Assembly: GCA_904501985.1 (NCBI GenBank) | Contig: CAJGCT010000002.1 | Coordinates: 10,065-74,064, forward strand | Direction of reading: 5' to 3' | Source: an uncultured Clostridia bacterium | Lineage (GTDB): Bacteria; Bacillota; Clostridia; Oscillospirales; CAG-272 | Length of the DNA stretch: 64,000 nucleotides | Shown here: piece by piece, positions 44,355 to 52,318 of the stretch | Layout: every line of letters starts with the position of its first letter | Position numbering within the stretch: position 1 is the first letter of the stretch | The notes under the pieces: model-generated | Told to the model about the DNA's origin: nothing | What the model saw: the letters and a program-made list of their open reading frames with translations, nothing else | Databases searched by the model: none | Translations under genes and position numbers: made by a program

Positions 44355-45968
44355 TTACTTTGTCATTATTACGCCTTCGTCCCAAAGCTTGTACTGAGAT
44401 ACGGGCACATCGTATACCGATACCGCTATGTGGCAGTTTTCACGGGCTGTGAAGCCTGTCATGCCGGCATATCCGATAACATCGCCCTTGTTTACTGTAT
44501 CTCCTACTTTTACAGCGGTGGAGTTAAGGTGGCAGTACCAGCTCTTAAGTCCGAGACCGTGGTCGATTACTACCATATATCCGGGAAGATCAAGATAACC
44601 CACATATACGACCTTACCGTTGTTCATTGCCATAATATTCTCGTTAAGCTTTACGATATAATCGCATCCCGGATGACGGTATGTCTCGCCGGTGCCGGAA
44701 ATAGTGCAGTAACGTCCGAAACCGATCTTAACATTACCGCCTGCAGTTCCCTCATGGAAGGTGCCCTCCCAAAGAGGAGTAGACTCGGTAACAGCTATGA
44801 TGGGAGCCATAGTATCGTTGAAATTCTTAATAGTAGTCTCGGTTCTTGTCTGATTTGCTACGGTAGCACTGATATCAAGGAAAGAATTTCCGAATTTCTT
44901 TTCTGTGATATCAAGGTTCATCTCCTGCGTTACCTCACCGTAGGTGCAGGTGAATTTCACTTCGTTTCCTTCAAATTCCATAGGAACGGGAACAAGCGCG
45001 CGAGTATATCTGCCGTCCTCAAAGAAGGTGGGTGTGAATCCTATATCAGGCTCACTTGTAAATGTGATAGCTCTGGGATCATCTACGTTTTTCGCGGAAA
45101 TAACTACAAACTCACCGGGCTCGATCTCGGTCTTTCCAAGGTAGAATACCGCAGGAAGCAGTATCTTTGCCTTAAACTTGTATACTGCCGAGCCGTAGCA
45201 GGCTTCGGTATCACTTTCGTACCACTTAGCCTCAACAAGAACGTCAATAGTGCGTCCCTCAAGATCTGCGTTGGCTATATTATCGTAGCTGTCGCTGTAT
45301 ACAATATTATCGCCGTCTTTTATGGTAACGTTGCAGAAGTCGGGACGGTTGTCAAAGGAAAGTGCAAATGCGCCCTTCATCTGATAAACGATCTCTGTAG
45401 GCTCTTCAACAACAATATCGTCAAGGGCTACATAATCTCCGCTGTAGGTCTGATATACCCAATCACCCTCGGTGGGATTTATGGTCCGCTCGGACACTGT
45501 CATCTGCGGGAAAGAGGTGGTATCATACAGTGCGCGTGCATATTTTGTGGAGAGAAACGCCTCGGCATCGGATTCGCTTATATGGTATGCCGTTCCGTTG
45601 GCATCAACAAAATATGCTTCCCCTGCGTTTTCGTTAAAGTAGTATTTATACACCTGGGTGCGGTCATAGCTGTAATACTTGAACTCAAAATAGTCAGCAC
45701 CAAGGAGAGGATCGGGAAGCGACGGCTGTTCGATGGCGCGATCGTTTATCTTAACAAATCCGGCGATATCCACAGCCTGCGCGGGATTATCTGCCATAAG
45801 CGAATACACATTTCCGCCAACATCAGTTATTTCAAGCTTTGTTATGGTTTTTTCATCAACAGGCGCGAACTGTGCGCCGATATAGCTTCCAATGGCAATA
45901 TAAGTAGGAATAAATATTGCCGCCACAATAGCCACAAGCGTGAGCATATTTTTAGTAGGCTTATTCAT
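44355..45968 (-). CDS. M23 (LytM-like) domain membrane protein with one zinc ligand missing
   Basis: 537 residues: an N-terminal membrane anchor (LTLVAIVAAIFIPTYIAIGSYIG), about 390 residues of extracytoplasmic beta-rich sequence, then a C-terminal LytM domain. Site residues: His432 and Asp436 in HPGCD, His480 in SWYCHLN and His513 in NCHIA. The last zinc ligand, normally the second His of HxH, is Ala515. The protein may be an inactive scaffold, as with some LytM regulators, rather than an endopeptidase. SD AAAGGGGA precedes ATG; it is monocistronic. Confidence 0.85.
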   Translation of the reverse strand: MNKPTKNMLTLVAIVAAIFIPTYIAIGSYIGAQFAPVDEKTITKLEITDVGGNVYSLMADNPAQAVDIAGFVKINDRAIEQPSLPDPLLGADYFEFKYYSYDRTQVYKYYFNENAGEAYFVDANGTAYHISESDAEAFLSTKYARALYDTTSFPQMTVSERTINPTEGDWVYQTYSGDYVALDDIVVEEPTEIVYQMKGAFALSFDNRPDFCNVTIKDGDNIVYSDSYDNIANADLEGRTIDVLVEAKWYESDTEACYGSAVYKFKAKILLPAVFYLGKTEIEPGEFVVISAKNVDDPRAITFTSEPDIGFTPTFFEDGRYTRALVPVPMEFEGNEVKFTCTYGEVTQEMNLDITEKKFGNSFLDISATVANQTRTETTIKNFNDTMAPIIAVTESTPLWEGTFHEGTAGGNVKIGFGRYCTISGTGETYRHPGCDYIVKLNENIMAMNNGKVVYVGYLDLPGYMVVIDHGLGLKSWYCHLNSTAVKVGDTVNKGDVIGYAGMTGFTARENCHIAVSVYDVPVSQYKLWDEGVIMTK

Positions 45969-46009
45969 TTATCTGTCCCCTTTTTAGGTATAGTTATACT
46001 TATAATGAT

Positions 46010-46038
46010 ATTATACAATATTTTTTTCCCAAGGTCAA
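46010..46038 (-). promoter_or_regulatory. Sigma-A promoter of the M23-like gene
   Basis: Minus strand TTGACC (46033-46038), 17 bases, TATAAT (46010-46015), 41 bases before the ATG. Confidence 0.7.
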
Positions 46039-46068
46039 GCATATTCTGAAATTTTATTTAAAATATTC

Positions 46069-46112
46069 AAGAAGCGTGAGCACAGTCCCATAAGGACACG
46101 CCCACGCTTCTT
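46069..46112 (-). terminator. Probable terminator of dapL
   Basis: Arms AAGAAGCGTG / CACGCTTCTT enclose about 24 bases beyond the dapL stop. The large loop makes it weaker than the others. Confidence 0.5.
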
Positions 46113-46131
46113 ATTTATGTTACGTTAAATA

Positions 46132-47316
46132 TCAATTAAACAGCTTTTTGATACGTTCAGCCGCTTCTCTTGTGCGCTCACGGTCGCCAAACGCGGTCAA
46201 GCGGAAGAATCCCTCTCCCATAGCACCAAATCCGGCACCGGGTGTACCCACTACATTTGCTTTTGTAAGAAGCAGGTCGAAAAATTCCCATGATCCCATG
46301 CCATTCGGGCATTTAAGCCAGATATAGGGAGAATTTACGCCGCCGGTATACCAAATTCCAAGCTCATCAAGAGCCGCGGTGATGATTTTTGCATTTTCTC
46401 TGTAGTAGGAGAGATTTTCTGCGATCTGCGCGCGTCCCTCAGGCGTAAACACAGCCGCCGCCGCAAGCTGTACAGGGTAGGAAACGCCGTTAAACTTGGT
46501 GGTCTGGCGACGAAGCCACATTTTGTTAAGGCTCATACCGTCAGCCTCAAGCTCCATAGGAACAACAGTCCATCCGCAGCGTGTACCCGTAAATCCTGCG
46601 GTCTTGGAGAAGGAGCAGAATTCAATAGCACAGTTTCTTGCACCCTCAATTTCATAAATTGAGCGAACAAGCTCCTTTGAAATTACAAATGACTCATAAG
46701 CCGCATCAAAGAGGATTATTGCGCCCTTTTTGGTGGCATAATCTACCCATTCTTTAAGCTGTGCATGATTGTACGCCGCACCTGTGGGATTGTTGGGGGA
46801 GCAGAGGTAAATTATATCTGCATCAACGGAATCATCGGGCATGGGAAGAAAATTATTTTCCGCAGTACCGTTCATGTACACAATATTTCTTCCGTCCATG
46901 ATATTGGTATCAACATACACGGGATACACAGGATCGGGCACAAGCACAGTGTTGTCCTTTGCGAAAATGTCAAGTATGTTTCCAAGATCGCTCTTTGCGC
47001 CGTCGGAGATGAATATCTCGTCTGCATCAAGCACAACGCCGTCCTCGGCTTTATAATAATCCTTGATGGCATCCTTTAAAAAGCCGTAGCCCTGCTCCGG
47101 ACCGTAGCCTTTGAAGGATTCTTTCGTGCCCATCTCATCTGCGGCTTTATGAAAGGCATCAACCACGGCTGTGCAGAGCGGAAGCGTAACATCACCGATT
47201 CCAAGGCGTATGATATCGGCATCGGGATTCTTCTCCTTGTATGCCGCGGTCTTTTTTGCAATATCTGAGAAGAGATAGCTTGCTTTAAGGTTTTTATAAT
47301 TGGAATTGATCTTCAT
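46132..47316 (-). CDS. dapL: LL-diaminopimelate aminotransferase
   Basis: PLP enzyme converting tetrahydrodipicolinate straight to LL-DAP, for lysine and meso-DAP wall synthesis. Motifs: IIRLGIGDVTLPL, ESFKGYGPEQGYGFLKDAI, FISDGAKSDLGNI, YLCSPNNPTGAAY, the PLP-lysine in FCSFSKTAGFTGTRCGW, and WLRRQTTKFNGVSYPVQLAA. 394 residues. ATG 47316 follows AAAGGGAGA; earlier in-frame codons lack an SD. Fits the DAP-type MurE in this window. Confidence 0.95.
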   Translation of the reverse strand: MKINSNYKNLKASYLFSDIAKKTAAYKEKNPDADIIRLGIGDVTLPLCTAVVDAFHKAADEMGTKESFKGYGPEQGYGFLKDAIKDYYKAEDGVVLDADEIFISDGAKSDLGNILDIFAKDNTVLVPDPVYPVYVDTNIMDGRNIVYMNGTAENNFLPMPDDSVDADIIYLCSPNNPTGAAYNHAQLKEWVDYATKKGAIILFDAAYESFVISKELVRSIYEIEGARNCAIEFCSFSKTAGFTGTRCGWTVVPMELEADGMSLNKMWLRRQTTKFNGVSYPVQLAAAAVFTPEGRAQIAENLSYYRENAKIITAALDELGIWYTGGVNSPYIWLKCPNGMGSWEFFDLLLTKANVVGTPGAGFGAMGEGFFRLTAFGDRERTREAAERIKKLFN

Positions 47317-47522
47317 AAATATGTCTCCCTTTGGAAAATTTCGTGATTTCTTATATTGTAGCATACTAAAGCAGAAAATTCAATGTATATTTTATTAACA
47401 AGCGGAATTTTTTATGAGAAAATAACAGTAACCCTATGCGAAACCGCTTCGCGGTGTCGCAGCCAAGAATGCTCCGCATTCTTGCGGTGCATCTCCTCAA
47501 CCTGTCCCTTCCTTGAAACAAC

Positions 47523-47549
47523 AAAAACGAGGGACAAGCCCTCGTTTTT
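47523..47549 (-). terminator. Duplicated terminator hairpin (copy 1)
   Basis: AAAAACGAGGG / CCCTCGTTTTT with a 5-base loop; identical to the tRNA-proximal copy. Confidence 0.7.
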
Positions 47550-47555
47550 GTCGTT

Positions 47556-47576
47556 TGGAGCAAGCGACGGGAATCG
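47556..47576 (-). pseudogene. Truncated tRNA-Gly 3' end
   Basis: 21 bases identical to the 3' end of the intact tRNA-Gly (through the T-arm 3' half, acceptor strand and CCA). The rest of the tRNA is absent, so it is a duplication remnant. Confidence 0.8.
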
Positions 47577-47578
47577 TG

Positions 47579-47725
47579 AACCCTATGCGAAACCGCTTCG
47601 CGGTGTCGCAGCCAAGAATGCTCCGCATTCTTGCGGTGCATCTTCTCAACCTGTCCCTTTCTTGAAACAACAAAAACGAGGGACAAGCCCTCGTTTTTGT
47701 CGTTTGGAGCAAGCGACGGGAATCG
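47579..47725. repeat. Tandem repeat, copy 2, ending in the intact tRNA-Gly
   Basis: Second unit of the 149-base-period repeat; its right end is the real 3' end of tRNA-Gly(CCC). Two base differences from copy 1 suggest a recent event. Confidence 0.9.
47672..47698 (-). terminator. Terminator of tRNA-Gly
   Basis: Perfect 11-bp stem AAAAACGAGGG / CCCTCGTTTTT, 6 bases beyond the encoded CCA. Confidence 0.88.
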
Positions 47726-47778
47726 AACCCGCACAGTCAGCTTGGGAAGCTGAAGTTCTGCCACTAAACTACGCCTGC
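47705..47778 (-). tRNA. tRNA-Gly (anticodon CCC)
   Basis: 74-base cloverleaf with encoded CCA. Acceptor GCAGGCG pairs with CGCTTGC (one G-U), D-stem GTTT/GAAC, anticodon stem TCAGC/GCTGA with loop TTCCCAA giving anticodon CCC, T-arm GCGGG-TTCGATT-CCCGT. Reads codon GGG. It is followed by a strong terminator and stands alone. Confidence 0.95.
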
Positions 47779-48016
47779 TTATTACAATAAATATTATATA
47801 CCAACCTTGGCGGTTTGTCAAGCGAATACGGTTATTTTTTGATGTTATGGCATATTGCCGCAAGTTTACGCATATCCGTACTTTCACGCCCTCTGAAGCT
47901 CTGTAATAAAATGTCATGGGAGACAATTATAATTATTATTTGCTGCTATGTTTAAAACTCCCACTCCGGGTAAAAAATAAAGATGTAAAATAAAAAAGCA
48001 TGGAGAGTGAATTTGC
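47779..48016. other. Gap between tRNA-Gly and mazF
   Basis: AT-rich gap. I see no antitoxin reading frame with an SD, and no clear promoter; only the mazF SD (GGAGAG) at its right end. Confidence 0.5.
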
Positions 48017-48370
48017 ATGACTGTCAAACGCGGAGATATTTATTATGCCGACCTCAGTCCTGTAGTAGGCTCGGAGCAAGGCGGACTGCGCCCGGTTCTA
48101 ATCGTTCAGAATGATGTCGGCAACAAATACAGTCCTACGGTCATCGCCGCAGCTATAACGTCTCAAATAGGAAAAAATCGTATGCCAACTCATATTGAGG
48201 TTCTTGCCGACCGATTCGGTCTTGCCAAGGATTCGGTAATTCTGCTTGAGCAGATACGCACCATTGACAAACAGCGTCTTAAAGAAAAAATGGGACACCT
48301 TGACGATAACATTATGAAGAAGGTCAATGATGCAATCGGTGTCAGTTTTGGGCTTGAAACAATAATGTAA
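48017..48370 (+). CDS. MazF/PemK-family endoribonuclease toxin, no antitoxin adjacent
   Basis: 117 residues, near-canonical for the EndoA/MazF group: VKRGDIYYADLSPVVGSEQGGLRPVLIVQND, NKYSPTVIAAAITSQI, PTHIEV, DSVILLEQIRTIDKQRL. It would cut mRNA at a short sequence. In Bacillus the partner MazE/EndoAI gene is directly upstream; here no such frame is visible on either side. SD GGAGAG lies 8 bases before the ATG. Confidence 0.92.
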   Translation: MTVKRGDIYYADLSPVVGSEQGGLRPVLIVQNDVGNKYSPTVIAAAITSQIGKNRMPTHIEVLADRFGLAKDSVILLEQIRTIDKQRLKEKMGHLDDNIMKKVNDAIGVSFGLETIM

Positions 48371-48377
48371 CGGCTAC

Positions 48378-48403
48378 ATACCCGATCATTCGCATACGGG
48401 TAT
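48378..48403 (+). terminator. Possible terminator after mazF
   Basis: ATACCCG / CGGGTAT with a 12-base loop, then AGATCG and a T run. Moderate quality. Confidence 0.45.
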
Positions 48404-48462
48404 AGATCGTTTTTTCTTAAGATATCGCACTATACAAAATACGTTACAGCTATGGTTTTATA

Positions 48463-48493
48463 CAGCCGAGGCTCGCATAATGAGCCTCGGCTG
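48463..48493 (+). terminator. Second hairpin after mazF
   Basis: Perfect 12-bp stem CAGCCGAGGCTC / GAGCCTCGGCTG, 7-base loop, followed by ATTGTTTTGTG; the tail is weak, but the stem is stable. Confidence 0.6.
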
Positions 48494-48522
48494 ATTGTTT
48501 TGTGAACATTTGGCGAAGTATA

Positions 48523-48552
48523 TTGCAATGTTCATATTTTCCGTGCTATAAT
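48523..48552 (+). promoter_or_regulatory. Sigma-A promoter of the two-component genes
   Basis: TTGCAA (48523-48528), 18 bases, TATAAT (48547-48552), 35 bases ahead of the response regulator ATG. Confidence 0.65.
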
Positions 48553-48586
48553 GTAGGTGTAAAAGCTTATACGGAGGAGTTTACCC

Positions 48587-49261
48587 ATGTATAAAATACT
48601 TACCGTTGACGATGAAGAAATGATAAGAAAGCTTATACGCAAATACGCCGAATTTGAGGGACATGAGGTGACCGAAGCGGCAGATGGGATGCAGGCAGTC
48701 ACACTCTGCCGTGAGCATGACTTTGATATCATCATCATGGATATTATGATGCCTGAGCTCGACGGCTTTTCCGCCTGCCGTGAGATACGCCGTACAAAAA
48801 ATACTCCTATTATAATGTTATCCGCAAGAGGCGAGGAATATGACAAAATAAACGGCTTTGGTCTTGGCATTGACGACTATGTTGTAAAACCATTCTCTCC
48901 AAGAGAGCTTATGCTTCGGGTCGAAGCGGTGCTTAAGCGCTCCGGCGCGGCATCGGTACAGAAAAATGAGGTAGTTGAAATCGACGGACTGAAAGCTGAC
49001 ATCACTGCACGGATCGTCTATGTTGATGGTGAGCGAGTAGATATGTCTCCAAAGGAGTATGATCTGTTCTTTTATATGCTGAAAAACCGGAATATCGCCC
49101 TCACCAGAGAAAAGCTTATAACCGAGGTCTGGGGATACGATTTTTACGGAGACGACCGCACGCTTGACACGCACATCAAGCTTCTTCGCAAAAGTCTTGG
49201 CAACTACGCCGGACTTATTGTAACACTTCGGGGGGTAGGTTACCGTTTTGAATCAAAATAG
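48587..49261 (+). CDS. OmpR-family response regulator
   Basis: 224 residues: receiver domain with acidic pair Asp8-Asp9, phospho-Asp52 in IIIMDIMMPELDGF, Lys in VVKPFSPRELMLRV, then a Trans_reg_C wHTH (PKEYDLFFYMLKNRNIALTREKLITEVWGYDFYGDDRTLDTHIKLLRKSLG). SD GGAGG lies before the ATG. Overlaps the kinase start by 14 bases. Confidence 0.94.
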   Translation: MYKILTVDDEEMIRKLIRKYAEFEGHEVTEAADGMQAVTLCREHDFDIIIMDIMMPELDGFSACREIRRTKNTPIIMLSARGEEYDKINGFGLGIDDYVVKPFSPRELMLRVEAVLKRSGAASVQKNEVVEIDGLKADITARIVYVDGERVDMSPKEYDLFFYMLKNRNIALTREKLITEVWGYDFYGDDRTLDTHIKLLRKSLGNYAGLIVTLRGVGYRFESK

Positions 49262-50741
49262 AAAAACACCGGCACGTGAAATCAGCGTAAAATGGAAATT
49301 TTTCGGCTGTATGATGCTGTTTTTGCTTCTTTTGTTAGGGCTTCTGTGGCTGTTTCAGGTAGCTTTTTTCGGGAAGATATATAAAGCGGTCAGAATAGCC
49401 GAGATCAAATCCTCTGCGACAGACCTCTGTGATCAAATTGACGCTTCAACAGTTGAGCTTCAAACACTTGCGATTCGCACGGCAAAAGAAAAACAGGTAT
49501 GTGTGCTGATTTTCGATGAATTTGGAAATATTATATCCTCAGAGGATGCATTGTCAGACTGCAGCATCCACACCATGTCTGCCAGAAACATTTACACTCT
49601 GTACACTACGGCAAAACGAGACGGCGGGCAAAAGCTTTCAAAATTTCAGCTTGACGCTTTCAGAAATCTGAAACCGGAGAGCCTTCTGACACCGCAAGCC
49701 CCGGTAAAAGATCAAAACGACGATAATTCCGCAGAAAGCATTATTTATACTAAAATTGTACATTCGGACAATCGCGGACAGGATATAGTTGTGATGCTTA
49801 ATACAACGATTTCGCCCGTGGCATCCACTGTCCGCACACTTCAAAGCGAGCTTATAATTATAAGCGTAATAATGACACTGCTTGCGGCATTTCTCTCATT
49901 TCTGCTGGCACGCCGCATATCAAGGCCAATCGAAAAAATAAGTAAAAGTGCAGGTGAGCTTGCACTGGGTGTGTATGATGCCGACTTTACCGCCGGCGGA
50001 TACCGTGAGATAGCCGAGCTGTCACAAACGCTGTCATATGCCGCCTCAGAGCTGTCAAAGGTGGAAAAACTTCAGCGTGAGCTTATTGCAAACATCTCCC
50101 ATGACCTGCGCACACCGCTTACCATGATTACAGGCTATGCTGAAATGATGCGTGATATTCCGGGTGAGAACACCGCAGAAAATGTTCAGGTCATAATTGA
50201 CGAAGCAAACCGATTAAGTTCACTTGTCAACGACGTTCTTGATATTTCGAGGCTTCAGTCCGGAACGCAGGAGCTTGACATTGGTGAGTTTAATATTACC
50301 GAAACGGTACGCGAAGTAATAGGGCGTTTTTCAAAGTTCTCCGAGCAAAACGGCGTTTCCATCGAATTTTCAAGCGACTGCGAAATAATCGTTCGCGCAG
50401 ACCGCACACGCATACTTCAGGTGATCTATAATTTCATCGGAAATGCTGTGACACATTGCGGCGATGATAAAACCGTACTTGTAAAGCAGACACTTATCCG
50501 ATACGATAACGGCAGCACCAAGGCGCGCATTGACGTGACCGACCACGGCGAGGGTATCCCCGAAGAACTGCTTCCCTGCATTTGGGAGCGTTACTACAAG
50601 TTAGACAAGCTCCATAGGCGCGCCGCATCCGGCTCAGGCTTGGGGCTTTCAATAGCCAAGCAGATACTTGATCTTCACAATGCCCGATACGGTGTAGAAA
50701 GCCGTGTAGGTGAAGGATCTACATTTTGGTTTGAGCTGTAA
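49248..50741 (+). CDS. Membrane sensor histidine kinase
   Basis: 497 residues: first membrane segment at about 15-38, extracytoplasmic sensor of about 160 residues without recognised domain, second segment ELIIISVIMTLLAAFLSFLLARR, HAMP (RPIEKISKSAGELALGVYDADF), HisKA with His285 in ANISHDLRTPLTMITGYAEMM, and HATPase with NFIGNAVTHCG, DHGEGIP and GSGLGLSIAKQIL. Start is TTG 49248 within the regulator gene, 8 bases after GTAGG. The signal is unknown; no obvious target operon abuts it other than the Rnf locus beyond a terminator. Confidence 0.93.
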   Translation: MNQNRKTPAREISVKWKFFGCMMLFLLLLLGLLWLFQVAFFGKIYKAVRIAEIKSSATDLCDQIDASTVELQTLAIRTAKEKQVCVLIFDEFGNIISSEDALSDCSIHTMSARNIYTLYTTAKRDGGQKLSKFQLDAFRNLKPESLLTPQAPVKDQNDDNSAESIIYTKIVHSDNRGQDIVVMLNTTISPVASTVRTLQSELIIISVIMTLLAAFLSFLLARRISRPIEKISKSAGELALGVYDADFTAGGYREIAELSQTLSYAASELSKVEKLQRELIANISHDLRTPLTMITGYAEMMRDIPGENTAENVQVIIDEANRLSSLVNDVLDISRLQSGTQELDIGEFNITETVREVIGRFSKFSEQNGVSIEFSSDCEIIVRADRTRILQVIYNFIGNAVTHCGDDKTVLVKQTLIRYDNGSTKARIDVTDHGEGIPEELLPCIWERYYKLDKLHRRAASGSGLGLSIAKQILDLHNARYGVESRVGEGSTFWFEL

Positions 50742-50747
50742 CAAAGA

Positions 50748-50781
50748 TGCTCCCGAAAGACAGTGCTTTCGGGAGCATCTG
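50748..50781 (+). terminator. Terminator of the two-component operon
   Basis: GATGCTCCCGAAAG / CTTTCGGGAGCATC stem with a 6-base loop, followed by TGATTTTATTT. Confidence 0.88.
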
Positions 50782-50880
50782 ATTTTATTTGCTGCTGTTT
50801 CCCCAAATGGAATCAAGGGCGCGTAATTCATCAAAATTACATTATTACTAAATAGAATATAGTTATCCTTAATTTAAATC

Positions 50881-50909
50881 TTGAAATTTATAATCGGCTG
50901 TGATATAAT
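50881..50909 (+). promoter_or_regulatory. Sigma-A promoter of the rnf operon
   Basis: TTGAAA (50881-50886), 17 bases, TATAAT (50904-50909), about 90 bases before rnfC. Confidence 0.72.
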
Positions 50910-50998
50910 ATAGAAGTCGAATTATGTTTATCTTCAGAGCGGCGCTCTGTATATTGTGTCTGTCGACATATTTCATCAATAGAGAAAGGTATATGAGT

Positions 50999-52318
50999 AT
51001 GGCTTTCCATCTTCGCGGAATACACCCTCCGCACAGAAAAAATACATTAAAACAGCCAACGGTCAGAATGGATGCTCCCACATCTGTGACAATTCCCATG
51101 GCAATGCACATCGGAGCACCTGCTATCCCCACGGTCAAGGTCGGGGATTCTGTTATGGTTGGCACAAAAATCGGTGAGGCAAGCGGAAAAATATCGTCAA
51201 ACGTTTATTCAAGCGTATCCGGCAAGGTAACAAAGCTTGCGGAATATTTGCCGCCCTACGGTAATGCCACTACAGCAGTAGTTATCGAGTCCGATGCAAA
51301 AATGACGGTTGATCCTGCGATATGCCCCCCCTCTGTTAACAGCAGAGACGAGTTTATTGCCGCAATTCGCGAAAGCGGCATTGTGGGTCTTGGCGGTGCA
51401 GGCTTTCCCACCCATGTAAAGCTGGATGTGGCACCCGAGCGTATTGAATATCTCATTATCAACGGTGCGGAATGCGAGCCGTATGTTACCAGCGATACAG
51501 TAACAATGCTGACACGTGCCGACGATATGGCATACGCTCTCTGTCAGCTTAACCGCCATCTTGGAATAAACAATGTGATTATAGGCATAGAAAACAACAA
51601 AAAAGAGGCAATCTCTGCTATGAATACCATGGCGGCTTCCATATCCGAATGCACTGTAAACGTAAAGTCACTCCCCTCCGTATACCCTCAGGGCGGAGAA
51701 AAGGTGCTGATCTATCATACCACAGGCCGCAAGGTGCCTGCCGGAAAGTTGCCTATTGATGTTGGCTGTATTGTGCTTAACTGCACAACTCTTGCGGCAA
51801 TCGGAGCTTATCTGCGCACCGGAATGCCGCTGGTTGAAAAATGTGTGACAGTAGACGGCGGTGCAGTAAAAAATCCGCAGAATATAATTGCACCTATCGG
51901 TACTCTGATTGAGGATTTGTTCTCATTCTGCGGTGGTCTGAGGGCACAGCCTGCCAAGATAATCTACGGCGGTCCTATGATGGGTGTGACAGTGCCTGAT
52001 ACCAATTACCCGGTGCTGAAGAACACTAACGCTATCCTCGCCCTGACAGAAAAAGAAGCAAAGCTTCCAAAGCCCACTGCCTGCATCCGCTGCGGAACTT
52101 GCACCAACACCTGTCCTTTTGGCTTGGCTCCTGCTTCTATTGCCGCCGCGTATGAAAAGAAAGACACAGAAGCTCTAAAGGCCCTGTCGGTTGAAACCTG
52201 TATGGAATGCGGATGCTGCAGCTTTGTCTGCCCTGCCAACCGTCCCTTGGTTCAGATGAACAAGCTGTCCAAGCAGTTATTGAAAGAAGAACAAAAGAAG
52301 GAGGTTCCAAAATCATGA
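50999..52318 (+). CDS. rnfC: Rnf complex subunit RnfC
   Basis: Peripheral NADH-dehydrogenase-like subunit of the ferredoxin:NAD+ oxidoreductase, on the cytoplasmic face. Early HLRGIHPPHRK, the NADH/FMN region GIVGLGGAGFPTHVKL and INGAECEPYVTSD, YPQGGEKVLI, and two 4Fe-4S motifs CIRCGTCTNTCPFGLAP and CMECGCCSFVCPANRPL near the C-terminus. 439 residues. ATG 50999 is chosen (8-9 bases after AAAGG); ATG 50993 is too close to the SD. First gene of rnfCDGEAB. Confidence 0.96.
   Translation: MAFHLRGIHPPHRKNTLKQPTVRMDAPTSVTIPMAMHIGAPAIPTVKVGDSVMVGTKIGEASGKISSNVYSSVSGKVTKLAEYLPPYGNATTAVVIESDAKMTVDPAICPPSVNSRDEFIAAIRESGIVGLGGAGFPTHVKLDVAPERIEYLIINGAECEPYVTSDTVTMLTRADDMAYALCQLNRHLGINNVIIGIENNKKEAISAMNTMAASISECTVNVKSLPSVYPQGGEKVLIYHTTGRKVPAGKLPIDVGCIVLNCTTLAAIGAYLRTGMPLVEKCVTVDGGAVKNPQNIIAPIGTLIEDLFSFCGGLRAQPAKIIYGGPMMGVTVPDTNYPVLKNTNAILALTEKEAKLPKPTACIRCGTCTNTCPFGLAPASIAAAYEKKDTEALKALSVETCMECGCCSFVCPANRPLVQMNKLSKQLLKEEQKKEVPKS

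Larger units (their letters stand above)
47430..47576. repeat. Tandem repeat, copy 1 (tRNA 3' end + terminator + hairpin block)
   Basis: 147 bases nearly identical (two C/T differences) to 47579-47725, period 149. It contains ACCGC-ttc-GCGGT, AAGAATGC-tcc-GCATTCTT, the terminator hairpin at 47523-47549 and a 21-base copy of the tRNA-Gly 3' end at 47556-47576, TGGAGCAAGCGACGGGAATC onward. Confidence 0.9.

Noticed and set aside
44325..46049. A 574-codon open frame on the plus strand opposite the M23-like gene
   Set aside because: It is antisense to a gene with signal anchor, SD, promoter and family motifs; its product is Cys/Tyr/Ile-rich without domain pattern, and it has no SD or promoter.
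47366..47926. A 186-codon minus-strand frame across the tRNA-Gly and the tandem repeat
   Set aside because: It reads through a tRNA, two terminators and repeats, so it cannot be a real protein gene.
47779..48016. Hidden mazE antitoxin upstream of mazF
   Set aside because: No frame in this gap combines a start, an SD and antitoxin-like length.
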